Assembly (NCBI GenBank): GCA_002786065.1
Contig: NHNY01000001.1
Coordinates: 868,001 to 932,000, forward strand
Reading direction: 5' to 3'
DNA length: 64,000 nucleotides
Source of the DNA: Microcyclospora pomicola
Taxonomy: Eukaryota > Ascomycota > Dothideomycetes > Capnodiales
A program made the translations under genes and the position numbers. Of the stretch, positions 28,353 to 39,540 are shown one piece after another. Position 1 is the stretch's first letter. The number at the start of each line of letters is the position of its first letter. The notes beneath the pieces were generated by a model. The model worked only from the letters and a program-made list of their open reading frames with translations. It ran no database searches and was not told where the DNA came from.

Positions 28353-31094
28353 ATGGGAATTCACGGTCTGCTCAAGAATCTTGGTCCTCCTCAGCGCCAG
28401 TCGCTTGCCACTCTTTCTTGCACCCATTATGATACGCACGGCCGACCTCTGCGGCTGGCTATCGATATCTCCATCTGGATTTTTCAGATTCAAAGCGGTA
28501 AGGGAGGCTCGAATCCTGCGCTGCGGACCTTCTATTATCGACTGTTAAGGCTCTTAACCTTGAACATTCATCCTCTATTCGTATTCGATGGCCCGAATAA
28601 GCCATTGTTCAAGCGCAACAAGAAGGTCGGAGGTCCTGGCGTCCGAGTGGCGAGCGTTCCGGAGTTCCTAGCGAAGCAGCTTTTGAAACACTTCGGGTTT
28701 CCGTGGCATGTGGCTCCAGGAGAGGCCGAAGCAGAGTGCGCTTTGCTTCAAAGAGAGGGAATCGTGGACGCCGTACTCAGCGAAGACGTTGATACGTTGA
28801 TGTTTGGGTCTGGAGTCACTTTGCGTAATTGGGCAGCGGAAGGTGGGAAGAACGGAAAGGCACCTACACATGTTGACATCTATCGTGCAAACGAGACGAA
28901 AGAACAAAGTGGAATTGATAAAGAGGGCATGATCCTTGTCGCGCTGATGAGTGGAGGTGACTACTTACCGGAAGGTGTGACTGGATGTGGACCTAAAGTT
29001 GCTTGCGATGCAGCTAGAGCAGGATTTGGGAGAGATCTATGCACACTGGGAAAAAGAGATGTGAACGGGCTGAAGGCCTGGAAAGAAAGACTGGAACATG
29101 AAATGCAGACAAACGAATCTAAGTTCTTCTCGAGAAGAAACCAGAGTATCAAGATCCCCGAGGGCTTTCCAGACCGTGAAGTCCTGGGCTACTATACTCA
29201 TCCATGCGTTTCGGCTCCCGAAAAGGTCGCGCAGCTCAGGAGTAGCGTGAAATGGGATGCAAGCATAGATTTTGATGCTCTAAGATCCTTTACTGGTGAT
29301 GCGTTCGATTGGAGATGTCTAGGTGGTGCAAAGAAGTTCATTCGAAATCTCGCACCGGCAATGCTTGTAAGGGAGTTGAGGTTGAAGGGAGAAGTCACCC
29401 ACACAGACGTTGATCAGGTAACGCAGGAAGCACGAGAAAAAGCGATGGTCAGTGCCATCCATGGGAAAAGGACTCATGCAACAACGGACGGCGCATTAGA
29501 GTACCGTATCTCTTTCACGCCTCTTGACTTGGTCCCTATCAATCTTGACGCAGAAGATGAAGATGCGGAATATATCCCTGCTGGCGACGTCCCCGACGAC
29601 ACTGATACGGAAATTGAGGACGGGCCACCGCCAAGCAGTATGCCAGTAGACGCGCAGGCAACATCAGCACTTGAGACAGGTTCACCGACCAAGAAACCAA
29701 GGACGATGAGACCATATGATCCTTCGCAGCCAGAAAAGATGTGGATTCTGAAGTCCTTTCTACAGATAGGTTGCCCTCTGCTTGTAGAGCTGTACGAAGC
29801 TAGCTTTCAAGACCCTAAAGCATTCCTGAAAGCGAGGCGAGACGCGCGAGTCGCGGCGAAAGGTAACAAGAATTCAGAGACGGCACCAAAAATCAAACGA
29901 AAACCCAGGAAGCCGAACGACATGCCACCAAATGCTTTGATGGCTTTCACGAAGGTCACCAAGGGTACCCGGAATCCAAATGCCAGGGAACCATGTCGCG
30001 AGCAGGAGATCGCTGCTCAACAAGGGCCGACGTCCAACCTGGGTTCGACTTGTGAACTTCCAGAAGAGCTCAATATGTGCGGGTCGGATGAGGATATAAC
30101 GCAGGCGGAAGTGCCGTATACGATGGCCAGACGGTTCGAAAAGACGCACAACACGACTCGCACGATAGGCAACTCAGCCACACCGCGCCCTTGCGAAACG
30201 CCAAAAAGAAGAAAACGACCGCAGCTTCTGTCCCCTGCGCAATGCCAAAGACCCATCACATCGTTCTATTCGCCATCTCCAGGCAAAAAATCTCGCGATC
30301 AAGATCGTAGCCAAAATTGCGGAGTGATCAGTCTCATCTCATCTTCTCCTGTGAGGGCAAGATCGGTTACTCCCACACCACCAAACACACGGCAAAACTT
30401 CGTGAAATCTCCTTCGGTACAAGAACGAGAGCTGTTGTCAACGGAGTGGACACCAGGGCGGTTGCCCAACACGGTCACGAAGCGAAGGAGAAAGGGGCCG
30501 TTGCGACGCCATCAGACAGCTCCCGTTCAAGGCCAGAGCGAAGACGTTTTCTATGCCGACTCCACGTCACAAAGAGCGAGCGTAGGTAGTGTTATGTCTG
30601 GAGATCTGGCTGGTACGAATGCATCGTATCTCGGAAGCATATCACCTACCTCACCGTGTAGTGATAACGAGGACCTCGAGAGCCCAAGTACCTTTCTGAC
30701 TGGGCTAGACAAGAGCGGTCCGGTACAGAGGATGCCACTACAGTCCGGAATTTTCCAGCAGTCAGTACAGGTCACCTCGTCGCCTCACGGTCAGAGAAGC
30801 GTCGAGGCCGTCGTTATTGATAAAGCTCTACGAGGCCAGGAACAAAACGGAGACCGACGTGGATCAAATGACAATTCGAACCACATGCCATCATCGGTAG
30901 CCCCAGCCGCATTTGCCAAGAAAAAGCACATCATACTTCGTGAAAGCTTGCCAGGTTCTTGGAAAGAAGCCGTTTTAGAGGAACTGGATCTTACTGGTGA
31001 TGATGACGGGAACACCAATAGACTAGGATTGATCGGAGCGAGAAGAGGCTGGAGGGTGAGCGCTATTGGCGTTGTTGATCTTACGGATGTCTGA
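28353..31094 (+). CDS. XPG/Rad2-family structure-specific endonuclease, GEN1/YEN1 (Holliday junction resolvase) type
   Basis: A metal-dependent nuclease that cuts branched DNA; the GEN1/Yen1 branch resolves Holliday junctions late in the cell cycle. It is 913 residues and intronless, starting with the invariant MGIHGLL. The XPG-N part has Asp38 (LAIDISIW) and Asp79 (FVFDG). The XPG-I part has GEAEAECA (Glu124, Glu126) and SEDVDTLMFG (Asp145, Asp147), and Asp203 (SGGDYLPEGVTGCGP) lies in the helix-hairpin-helix region, so all catalytic acids are present. Unlike FEN1, there is no PCNA box at the end of a short protein; a long disordered tail rich in Ser, Pro, Thr and Lys/Arg (KKPRTMRPYDPSQP, KRKPRKPND, SSPV repeats) follows, as in GEN1/Yen1, where CDK phosphorylation controls localisation. 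Many SP/TP sites are visible. Confidence 0.9.
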   Translation: MGIHGLLKNLGPPQRQSLATLSCTHYDTHGRPLRLAIDISIWIFQIQSGKGGSNPALRTFYYRLLRLLTLNIHPLFVFDGPNKPLFKRNKKVGGPGVRVASVPEFLAKQLLKHFGFPWHVAPGEAEAECALLQREGIVDAVLSEDVDTLMFGSGVTLRNWAAEGGKNGKAPTHVDIYRANETKEQSGIDKEGMILVALMSGGDYLPEGVTGCGPKVACDAARAGFGRDLCTLGKRDVNGLKAWKERLEHEMQTNESKFFSRRNQSIKIPEGFPDREVLGYYTHPCVSAPEKVAQLRSSVKWDASIDFDALRSFTGDAFDWRCLGGAKKFIRNLAPAMLVRELRLKGEVTHTDVDQVTQEAREKAMVSAIHGKRTHATTDGALEYRISFTPLDLVPINLDAEDEDAEYIPAGDVPDDTDTEIEDGPPPSSMPVDAQATSALETGSPTKKPRTMRPYDPSQPEKMWILKSFLQIGCPLLVELYEASFQDPKAFLKARRDARVAAKGNKNSETAPKIKRKPRKPNDMPPNALMAFTKVTKGTRNPNAREPCREQEIAAQQGPTSNLGSTCELPEELNMCGSDEDITQAEVPYTMARRFEKTHNTTRTIGNSATPRPCETPKRRKRPQLLSPAQCQRPITSFYSPSPGKKSRDQDRSQNCGVISLISSSPVRARSVTPTPPNTRQNFVKSPSVQERELLSTEWTPGRLPNTVTKRRRKGPLRRHQTAPVQGQSEDVFYADSTSQRASVGSVMSGDLAGTNASYLGSISPTSPCSDNEDLESPSTFLTGLDKSGPVQRMPLQSGIFQQSVQVTSSPHGQRSVEAVVIDKALRGQEQNGDRRGSNDNSNHMPSSVAPAAFAKKKHIILRESLPGSWKEAVLEELDLTGDDDGNTNRLGLIGARRGWRVSAIGVVDLTDV

Positions 31095-31631
31095 GCATTA
31101 AGGTTGAGAATCATGATTTTAGCGTGGCGTCTTGGTTGCATTCACTCACGGAGACGCGCAAACATGCGAGCGACTGTATGCGTTCACGAACCATTTATTG
31201 GAGGTTTGATAACGGCCAGGAAGCTGTATCATGTTGATCAATCAAGCAAGAGGGATTTGCCAGAATGGTATTTGACGATCTGAAGCCTACCTACCTTAGC
31301 GAGAACTAGCGAGAACACATGCTGTGAGAATGTTTCCTTTCATCGTCCTTCTACTATACCAGGCAATATGAGGTATCTCATGTACCGGAGAGAATACTGC
31401 TACAGACATACTGAATCGTAGTCGCGCAAGGCCGAGCCAATCAGCTATTGGTACGCGCCGCGACATGACGAACCTCGGAAGCACCAACTTACTTAAAGGT
31501 CCTCAAAGGTCATGACGGGGTCGCATCTTTCGTAAGTATCACTTGTATGTAAAGTCGTTGACTTCACAGCTCGCAGTCGGGAAAAATTGGTTGCTGACCC
31601 CCCATCGATCACCTGGAGCCGCACCTTCACT
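31095..31631. other. Intergenic between nuclease gene and GST-like gene
   Basis: Holds the nuclease 3' UTR and the promoter of the GST-like gene. Two small direct repeats are visible: TAGCGAGAAC twice in tandem (31297-31316), and AAAGGTC twice around 31495-31512. Confidence 0.6.
31297..31316. repeat. Tandem duplication of TAGCGAGAAC
   Basis: Two perfect adjacent 10 bp copies in the upstream region of the GST-like gene. It could be a paired binding site or a chance slippage duplication. Confidence 0.7.
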
Positions 31632-32723
31632 ATGGCTCACCATGAGCTGTCCATCGTGCTATTCGGCTACGAAGCCTCGACTTTTACCTTGAAGATACGC
31701 CTGGCATTGAAGATCAAGCAAATTCCATACACATTTGTAACGGTCCCGAGCATGATGCCGAGACCAGTCCTACGCGACCACTTCAACCTCACCTACCGCA
31801 AGATCCCGGTCCTTGCCATTGGCCGAGAGATCTATTGCGATACTTCGCTGATCATCGAGGCCTTGGAGCATTTCTTCCCGCCTTCTGAGGGGTTCCAATC
31901 ATTCTATCCCAACACCGTCGATGGTCGGAACTATCGAGTGATCATTCGAGGGTTTGCGAGCTACTGGACCGATCGACCATTATTCCGTGTGGCTTGCGGG
32001 CTGATCCCAGGTAGTGTCTGGCGGACCTCGTTCGGCGACGATCGAGCCGGTCTCATCGGGCACAAGCTCGACCCGGACAAGCTGGAGAAGAAGTTGCCGG
32101 AGAACTTGAGCAAGCTCGACACGCAGCTTTCCATGTTCGAGACGATGTTTCAAGGACAGGACGGCCCTTGGATCTTCTCGACGAATACGCCGTCGTTGGC
32201 TGACCTGTCACTCTACTATGAACTTTCCTGGGGACAGGACATAGCTGCTGGCCGATTGATCAATAATCTGACTGGGGGCGGTACGCGCGATACGGACAAC
32301 CAAGGTGCCACAGCTGTGTTCAACGCGACACGATACCCGGCAGTCTTCACGTGGTATCGCAGGATGGAGCGGTACTTTGCAAATCTGCCATCGACAGAGA
32401 GGAAGGATCCTGAGTTGAGCAGCGTGATAGATGATATGAAGAAAGCTCCGACGCTGGGATCCAGATCGTTGCTATTGCCGACGCCAAGACCTGCTCATGC
32501 TGAGCTAGATGAGAGATGCGGACTAGTAAAGGGTGCGCTGGTCTCTGTGGCACCTGACGATACCGGAAAGGACGATCCTACGATTGGGACCTTGGTCGCC
32601 ATCTCCCCTGAGGAGGTTGTGATAAAGCCGCAGCTGCTGGAAATGCCTGCAACCGTGGACGTGCGTATACATTTCCCGAAAGTTGGGTTCGTTGTACGAC
32701 CTGTCCGTCAAGCGAAGATGTGA
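31632..32723 (+). CDS. Glutathione S-transferase-like protein with C-terminal extension
   Basis: 363 residues, intronless. The thioredoxin-like N-terminal domain begins SIVLFGYEASTFTLKIRLALKIKQIPYTFV and contains the cis-Pro region RKIPVLAIGREIYCDTSLIIEAL, with the DTS/SLII glutathione-site motif. It is followed by an all-helical C-terminal domain (TPSLADLSLYYELSW). The final ~85 residues (from about 280) form an extension with beta-type patterning (GALVSVAPDD, GTLVAISPEEVVIKP, VDVRIHFPKVGFVVRPVR) that canonical GSTs lack but many fungal GST-like proteins have. The active-site residue is not an obvious Ser, Tyr or Cys, although Ser and Thr occur in YEASTFTLK. The substrate is unknown; detoxification or secondary-metabolite conjugation are both possible. 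The start is taken at the first ATG; the upstream frame has no ATG. Confidence 0.85.
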   Translation: MAHHELSIVLFGYEASTFTLKIRLALKIKQIPYTFVTVPSMMPRPVLRDHFNLTYRKIPVLAIGREIYCDTSLIIEALEHFFPPSEGFQSFYPNTVDGRNYRVIIRGFASYWTDRPLFRVACGLIPGSVWRTSFGDDRAGLIGHKLDPDKLEKKLPENLSKLDTQLSMFETMFQGQDGPWIFSTNTPSLADLSLYYELSWGQDIAAGRLINNLTGGGTRDTDNQGATAVFNATRYPAVFTWYRRMERYFANLPSTERKDPELSSVIDDMKKAPTLGSRSLLLPTPRPAHAELDERCGLVKGALVSVAPDDTGKDDPTIGTLVAISPEEVVIKPQLLEMPATVDVRIHFPKVGFVVRPVRQAKM

Positions 32724-32900
32724 ATATTGATACGACTGAGCTCTGAACGCGGATGATGCCTCATGGTGAGCCTAGACATTGCTAAAAGTTCTCGTGATTA
32801 TGTGTTCCTCAAAAGTCGACCTCATGTATGACGAGGTCTCGATGCTATATATTCTGATCATACGAATATACGTAAAAAATTATAATCCTGGCTCTTCTTC

Positions 32901-33605
32901 TCACGTCTCCGATTTCTGCATGACAGCGGCATACTCGCTTCGTCTTACAGCCCGTCCAGTCCGTCTCTCACGCAGTGTATCGGCAATGGCCAGACCACAG
33001 ACTGCAAGACCAAGTACGAACAAGGGAATCAGGTTCCAACGCCAAGCCTTCATGACGTTGAGACGATGGTTGATATCGCTCCTGTCGGTATGAGAGACAA
33101 GGTCTAATCGCAGTATCGCTGTAAACCAGTTCTCTGGCGTCCATGCCTTGACGGGGTATGCCTGGTTGTCCGACGAGCCAGCCAAGTCCACATCGATAAA
33201 TTGGGCAGCATGATCAGCCGTAATGGTGAAGGTGTAAATTAGGGCTGCGAGGGTCAAAAGAGTAGACAGCAGAGTCATGACAACCCAGCAATGGTAGAAG
33301 ATGCTTGAGACCCGGTTGGCGTGTAAGTTTGATCGACGACGTAGCGACAGAGCAAGGATGCCACCAAACCCGACCAGGACGAAAGCAGTACCAGCAGCGC
33401 CATTACTGGTATGACCTTGGTTCACCAATAGATTTTCGGGTATGCCAGGGAACAAGACGGTTGAGCCTCCCGAGATGACCGCAAAGCCTTGACCAGCACG
33501 GTCATGTAGCCACGCTACCATGCTACTGATGAATGCGAGCTCGATCATCGAGTCTATCATCAACAGCGCAAGAGCGACAGACAGAGCCACGTTTGTTGGA
33601 GCCAT
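32901..33605 (-). CDS. Four-transmembrane fungal membrane protein, unknown function
   Basis: 234 residues from the ATG at 33603-33605; the frame is open a little further but only from a TTG. Four hydrophobic segments are visible: VALSVALALLMIDSMIEL, GTAFVLVGFGGILALSL, the region around HCWVVMTLLSTLLTLAALIY, and LIPLFVLGLAVCGLAIA. A polar loop between segments 3 and 4 includes WTPENWFTAILRLDL. The C-terminus is basic and cytosolic-looking (LRERRTGRAVRRSEY). The pattern recalls fungal integral membrane proteins with a conserved WTPE/WTxE loop, but I cannot name a family or function. It is convergent with the GST-like gene and divergent from the F-box gene. Confidence 0.75.
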   Translation of the reverse strand: MAPTNVALSVALALLMIDSMIELAFISSMVAWLHDRAGQGFAVISGGSTVLFPGIPENLLVNQGHTSNGAAGTAFVLVGFGGILALSLRRRSNLHANRVSSIFYHCWVVMTLLSTLLTLAALIYTFTITADHAAQFIDVDLAGSSDNQAYPVKAWTPENWFTAILRLDLVSHTDRSDINHRLNVMKAWRWNLIPLFVLGLAVCGLAIADTLRERRTGRAVRRSEYAAVMQKSET

Positions 33606-34918
33606 CCCCGGCAATGATGTCAAGCCTTGAGGAAGTCGTCCGCGTTGCTGAAGCGTGCAGGCTACTCTGATAGTCAGCTAGGGCGTCGTGTAGAACTTCG
33701 GTTGTTTCGTGCCGGCTACCTGCTCGAGAGTGCTATTGTCCTACTCAACGGATTCTTTGGTGGATTTGCTTTCCTGGGTATGGGTGAAGTCTGAGCCCCG
33801 CGAAATGAGACCGAGCTACGATAGGATGCGCACGATCGGGTTGAAGAAATCCCTCGAATATCGCGACAGAATGTTCTTATCAATTCGAGATCGGAATGGA
33901 AGGAGTGAGTATTGAGAAAGCGAGAGCTTACAAGAACAAAGTATGATTTAAACCCTACCCTCCCATCAGAACTGATCCCACCTTGCCCATGCTCTGACAT
34001 CACCATGTAGACCTGCTGCGGTTCAATGCATGCAGCCGTGCCTAAGCCGTCAGCCTGATACCAAGACACTGAGTCTCAGCCTGATGGATTGGGGGCTGAG
34101 AATGCGAGGATTGCAGCACAACGGGGAGCATTTACGCGAGAGCCTTGCCACGCTATGATGGTCCCTTCTCGGATTGAGTTCGGGATGACCATTTGAGTAT
34201 CGCATAGCAGCTGTAGAAGCATGCTCCAAGCCACGTAATGCCCTACATCTTGCAAGGTTGTGCAACCACCATGCAGAACAGATGACCTGCACTCATCATG
34301 TTGGGCGAGGTACTGGTTTGGCCATCGGACCAGATCGTTCCCAATACCAATCACGTCGCAGAGAAATGATGACAGTGAAGAGGCTCAGCAGAACATGACT
34401 GCTTTGGAAGAGATGCAAATGGAGTGTGGTGTGACCACCTGAAGTGAAGCTGACCGGGCATCATAGCTTAAAGCGACCTAGCTTGATTCAAGCGGGCGTG
34501 GTTGTTTCTCGATTGAGCAGAATACACGGAGCTTGATCTTGCGAAGAGCGACATCACTCGTACAACGATTTCACTGCCCTTATCACGCTTTATTGGCCGT
34601 GACTTCATGCTGTGTCTTGACGGCTCCCTTCTGCAGACTCACCAGCATCTAGTGTGACTTATTCAGCGATGTTTGCGGATCGTCATGACCACGCTGGAGG
34701 CAATGATGATGCATAAGGTAGGTAAGTCTTACAACACCAATCATAGCGGATGTTTAGTAGGAGCAACATAACCGGCGCCATGAGGTGACTTGCGCGCAGC
34801 CTGATATGGCTACGGAGACACACTCATTTCCTTGTTCATTTCATCATCTCCTCTGTCCTCTACTCAAGATCTATTGGCATAGACGTTTGGCGCCTCCACA
34901 CATCTTGTAAACGACCTC
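33606..34918. other. Intergenic, upstream of the four-TM gene and the F-box gene
   Basis: About 1.3 kb between divergent genes. Short open frames on both strands overlap one another and have no recognisable domain. No promoter element was identified with confidence. Confidence 0.5.
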
Positions 34919-36148
34919 ATGATTTCATGGGCAACAAGTCTGTATCGAGGCCGGAGCACTGATATGAGCCATTTTAACAACCCACATATCCACAGCCTAC
35001 CGATTGAGATCCTGCTACAGGTCTCCGATTACTTGAGTTTAGGTGACATCGCATGCCTCGCGCTCGCCGGTCATTTGCTTCAAAGAAAACTCGGCTGTGA
35101 TTCCTGGAAAGCCTTGAACCACAAGAACGGAAATGACGAGGACCGTCAGGACTTCCTCTGTCGATTAGCTCGGGACAACGATGGTCGATATTTCTTTTGC
35201 CATACTTGTGCGACTCTGCATCAGTCGTGTCGCGTTGGACCGCCAGGTCTGCTTCTCTGGCCCGAGCTGGCGAAACGGCTTTTACTTCGCAGGCATCGAG
35301 CCAAGGACGGAATCCGCTCTCTGGTGTGCATGAGAGACGGACCACTCGAGCAGCAACCGCTTCGGTGCTTCCACGGGCATGAACATGACAGCCTCTATGA
35401 TATCCAGTTCCAGCACGTGCAGCTTGCGATGTCGAGGCACCGCTTCGGCGGACGCTATGGCATTCCTCTCTCTTGGCTTGCCATGACTGAAGTCCAGGGG
35501 GATCACAAAAAAGATTGGACAACGCTCATGTCCGTAGAGCCCAGAGTCATCAATGATGAACTATGCACACGCGTGCAACACTGCATCATGTTCCAAGGAG
35601 ACCCTGTGGTCACCCTTGCTCACTGTCCTTGGCCAGAGATTGTTCCTTCCATCTGTAACCACATTGACGGCTTGCCTGGTGCCCAGGTCCTCGAAAAGCT
35701 CCTGCGATGTAAGTTACAGCACGATGATAAGGAAGAAGGATGCCCAATGTGCCATGTGCTTCTTGAGTGTACTCTGTGCGGTGTAGAATTCACCGTCGAT
35801 ACTCGACACGTGGAAGGGCCTGACCGCATCATGGTGATGAGCAAATGGCTCAACTTTGGCCGTGGTGATTCGCCTACAGTAGTGCAATGGCGGTCGAAGT
35901 GCTTCGAACCCTTCTGCAAAGATTGTACCCCGATCACCAAAGCAAATCCACTACGATCGATATCGAGAAGCTTCGAGGAGGAGCACGATATCTCTTTGGA
36001 CGTCTTGACGCAAACAAACGTCGGCACTCTGCTTGGACGTGCATATGAGAAGACATTCACACGAGGTCCTTTCCGCAGTGGAAGTCCGACTTGGGTCCGC
36101 CAGATCGAGCCGACGACAGTTAGCGGTCGAAACAGCTTCTGGTGGTAG
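34919..36148 (+). CDS. F-box protein with cysteine-rich body
   Basis: 409 residues, intronless. An F-box-like motif lies near residues 26-65 (IHSLPIEILLQVSDYLSLGDIACLALAGHLLQRKLG), the segment that binds Skp1 in SCF ubiquitin ligases. No WD or leucine-rich repeats follow. The body instead carries paired cysteines: CHTC with a nearby His/Cys (about 100-110), CPMCHVLLECTLCGVEF (about 278-294) and CFEPFCKDC (about 335), which could bind zinc. Such F-box proteins with cysteine-rich tails are common, expanded and mostly uncharacterised in filamentous ascomycetes. The target protein is unknown. The Met at 34964 (MSHFNNP) is an alternative start closer to the F-box. Confidence 0.82.
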   Translation: MISWATSLYRGRSTDMSHFNNPHIHSLPIEILLQVSDYLSLGDIACLALAGHLLQRKLGCDSWKALNHKNGNDEDRQDFLCRLARDNDGRYFFCHTCATLHQSCRVGPPGLLLWPELAKRLLLRRHRAKDGIRSLVCMRDGPLEQQPLRCFHGHEHDSLYDIQFQHVQLAMSRHRFGGRYGIPLSWLAMTEVQGDHKKDWTTLMSVEPRVINDELCTRVQHCIMFQGDPVVTLAHCPWPEIVPSICNHIDGLPGAQVLEKLLRCKLQHDDKEEGCPMCHVLLECTLCGVEFTVDTRHVEGPDRIMVMSKWLNFGRGDSPTVVQWRSKCFEPFCKDCTPITKANPLRSISRSFEEEHDISLDVLTQTNVGTLLGRAYEKTFTRGPFRSGSPTWVRQIEPTTVSGRNSFWW

Positions 36149-39100
36149 CTGCACAAGTCCGGGTCTATGCGATATCCTGCAGGCTGCAGCTGCTCTCGAT
36201 ACGCACTTCCAACTGAGTCGACCAAGAGGTGGCTCCGACGACATCCGATGTCGTGAATTTAGAGATGGTCGTCAACACCATCGCGCCTGAATCAGGTTCA
36301 GAGGAACGATCTGTGAGATTCCTTACGCTACGAACGAATCAAATCCACACCAAATTGACAAATGAGAGGACTCGCCAATTACGGTAGAGCGCTCAGGGTG
36401 TCCCACGTCGCAGTAGTTGCTCCATGACCTCTTCATATTGTCCAGTAGCCGCGAACACAACGAAGCAACAGCCACGCACACCACAATCAATACCAGGCTT
36501 AGTATACCCAGGATTGACGCGGTGGCAGAGGTGGGCACTGTCGGATGTGGTACGACTACCATGCCTTCATTGGTACACAGATACGCATGTGGGAGACTGT
36601 GCAACAGCAAAGCACACCGGCAGAACTATGATTGAAGCTACAGAAGGCTGAGGTGAGGCGGAGTCTGACGTTGTCTCAGCATGGTATGCACAGCGGTATC
36701 CTGCCTAGGTGGCCTTCCATGACGCACGGTCGGAGCGTTCTCCAGGTAGGGTGTCCAGGCACCCTCAGTCTAAAAAAGTTGCGTGTCATTGATATACCAA
36801 CATTGCTTCGATATTTGCCTGAGTTTCAAGCAGCGCGCTCTCGATACTGGTCATCAGCGCATACGTCTCTCAGGTAGCCCAAATCCGAGGCAGCGGTACC
36901 ACAGGAGGGTAATCACCTTTTCACGTTGTGTTCGTTGTTTGGTTCAGTAACGTCCAGCTCAGAAACATTCTTCTATGCGCTGCCATGACCAGGTTGACTG
37001 GTCGACGTCTTGTACATTACCACATGAGCCTAGCGATTACACGTCACGGATGTAGTCTTCCTCCTCACCCTCGAACAAGCGACTCGTTGTGATACAGTTT
37101 CACCGCACACTTGCAGATCTGTGGCGCCACACTTCGTGCCTGGTTGGCAATAGTCTTCTCGCCAGTCCAGTTCCTTTGACAGAAAGAACATGTAGACAAT
37201 CTAGTAGTGTTAAGGGTACGAGTACGTAAATGACCAGAAGAGGAAGTGGGGCTGGTGTTATCCATTCCCACGCTACCTAGTCTCCGCAGTGGCAAACCAC
37301 GTGCGACGGTCAAGTCGTGAATCGTGGTGTTGTAGTGCTGCCTGTGTCTATACTCGTTCTGGTATGTATGGGTGTATGTATGCATAGCAGGGAGGTTACA
37401 CAGTGGAATGGCATATCTCCAGGCCAGAAACGTGATATCGAAGCTCAGGGCAGACAGCATGCCGTTCATTATAGCAGTGCCAGAACATAGCAGTACAAGC
37501 TAGGATCCCGGGTCAAAGTGAGGAGGAAGCCAGGGCACAGCAGCAACAAAATATGTCTCGGCATGGCCGAAACTCCACTCTATTCAAGTCAACATAACTT
37601 GATGTCGATCTGAAACCCGCATACGCTCGGGTGAACGTGTTGTCTTTTCGTGCGCATGAGAGGGGAACAAATGGCCAGAGCGCCGCCTGTGATAGCGAAC
37701 TGCCACTACTGCCTGCAGCGAAATCGGTACGCGATCGGCGGCTGAAAGTAGTAAGAGAGACTGTACATCTGTGGATCTCTCCATGCTGCCACGTTCGTGA
37801 TGGCTAGCCGAAGTGCCAAAGCTCGAATTTCCGCTACGATGCGTGTGTACAAGATCTGCTATCAATGGCGCAAGCCGTATTGCTTCATTACATCGCATAT
37901 TCCAAGGTAGAAATTGTTCATGATGATTAGAGGAGGCTGTTTATCAAAGCCTCCAGACTGTCCACGGTCATGGCCTGGCTCCCGATATTCAGTAGTCCAG
38001 GGTCCCGCGCACGCCTCCCGAAGCTTGACCTGCTTCCACCCAAAATGAGCGCAAAAGCAGGTACCGCACGGCTTAGAGCAAGCCTGATACACCCTGGCGG
38101 CTCTGTGAACTCTGTCTTCGAGATTGCTCGCACATCGGCGTTGCAGAATTCGGCCAATCCCAGTAAGACCACGAGCCAGACACGTAGTCTGCTGAACAGC
38201 GGTTACTGGCGTGAGCGGCGGAAAGTCAGAGTATTGGACGATCTCGGCGGGCAAATCAGATGTCAGAAGCAGTGGAGCCTGGGAAGGTTGAATAAGGATC
38301 ACGGGATGGAGTGCAAGGATGGCTGGATGTCAGTGGGGGGATAGATGGCGCGCATCTGGTTGGTGCGCGATGCGCGACATTCAGCCACAATTGGCAGCTG
38401 ATCGACTGATGAGTGTTGATCCCGATTGATGCGGCGATCACTTGCACGAGTTGGAAACAATAATGGAGGATGGATTGAGCTCAAGATTGGAGCATGAAGC
38501 TGATGGACGAGGAGAAGCGTGCACGACCGGCTTACTCAACGTGATGTCCCTGATCTGCAAACCAGGTTCGAAGCATCCAAAAGTCCTTCAACCCCCGACA
38601 GATTGCATCATTGTCCCGGATGGGCGAAGCAATGATCTATTCTTATGGTGAAACCGTTGTCGCGGCGTTGGACTTTGGACAGTCCATGCGCATGATAACG
38701 ATATGTAGTCATTTCAACTGCACCGCAGGAAAGGCTATCTGTCGACTCTGAGAGAGGAATCACGATCCATCGGGCTGTGTCCGAGGCCTTGGATCCATTG
38801 TAGCGGCGTCCGAATCTATTCTTGCCGGCGGGTGCGCGAGTCGATCGACCCATCAAGCAGGGCCACGAAGCCGCCTGGAGATATGGACAGTTCCTGGATC
38901 ATGGTCACGCTGTTGAGGGTGACTATGTAGAGCCCAGCCTCGCGTACGAGGAAGCGTGTTGTAGAGTCGGAGACGTGGGCGGAGAAGTACTGGCGGGCAC
39001 TGTAGTAGCATAGTGTAGTCGTGTACTGTTGTAGACACCCTCCCACGAGACCCAGCCCGTGATCCCGCCGCTCCCTTCCCACTCCACCACTCTACCCCGA

Positions 39101-39540
39101 CCCTGCTGACCAACTGATCCGAACCACCTTGCCCGATTATTGTTATTCCTCCTTCACTTCACTCTTCTACCTTTGCCAACTCTCTGTCTCCAAGCAACAC
39201 CGCCAAACACGCATATACTTGGTTCAGCCTCGCTGTCAGCGGCTTGGAACGGAAGCCCGCGCGTTATCGTCGGTCCACCCCCACCCATTGGCCCACATCA
39301 GGCACACCATCGCACTGCCCACAAACATTTATTCCGCCGGTACCAGACATTCGTGGGCACGACCACCCTCAGCTTCTGAGCATTGCCAGTTCACCAGATC
39401 CATTGCCGCGTCAGTTCGATACTACCGGATCACGATCCAGCCTCTTCGTCCGAGCCTCGCGCCTTCAGCTCGGCTTAGCACAGATACATCCTCCATGGCG
39501 GCGGCTGCAAAGGTAGGCATTGTCCACTCGCCATGGCACG
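36149..39540. other. Largest gene-poor stretch in the window (3.4 kb)
   Basis: No open frame here carries a recognisable domain. The best candidates are overlapping frames at 37862-38302 and 37927-38172 (minus) and 37970-38344 (plus); the minus-strand frame ending at 37927 has a hydrophobic segment (VVLLGLAEF, ALSRAVPAFALILGG) but I could not build a convincing spliced gene. No repeats, transposon ends or tRNA were seen. The last part is the long promoter/leader of the C2H2 gene and is CT-rich on the plus strand. Confidence 0.45.

Noticed and set aside
37862-38344. Overlapping frames on both strands, one hydrophobic on the minus strand
   Set aside because: No splice model joined them into one protein and no family was recognised; kept only as a low-level observation.
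38562-38572. GGTTCGAA sequence resembling a tRNA B box
   Set aside because: The match fails at the closing CC and no A box or cloverleaf is visible nearby, so no tRNA is called.
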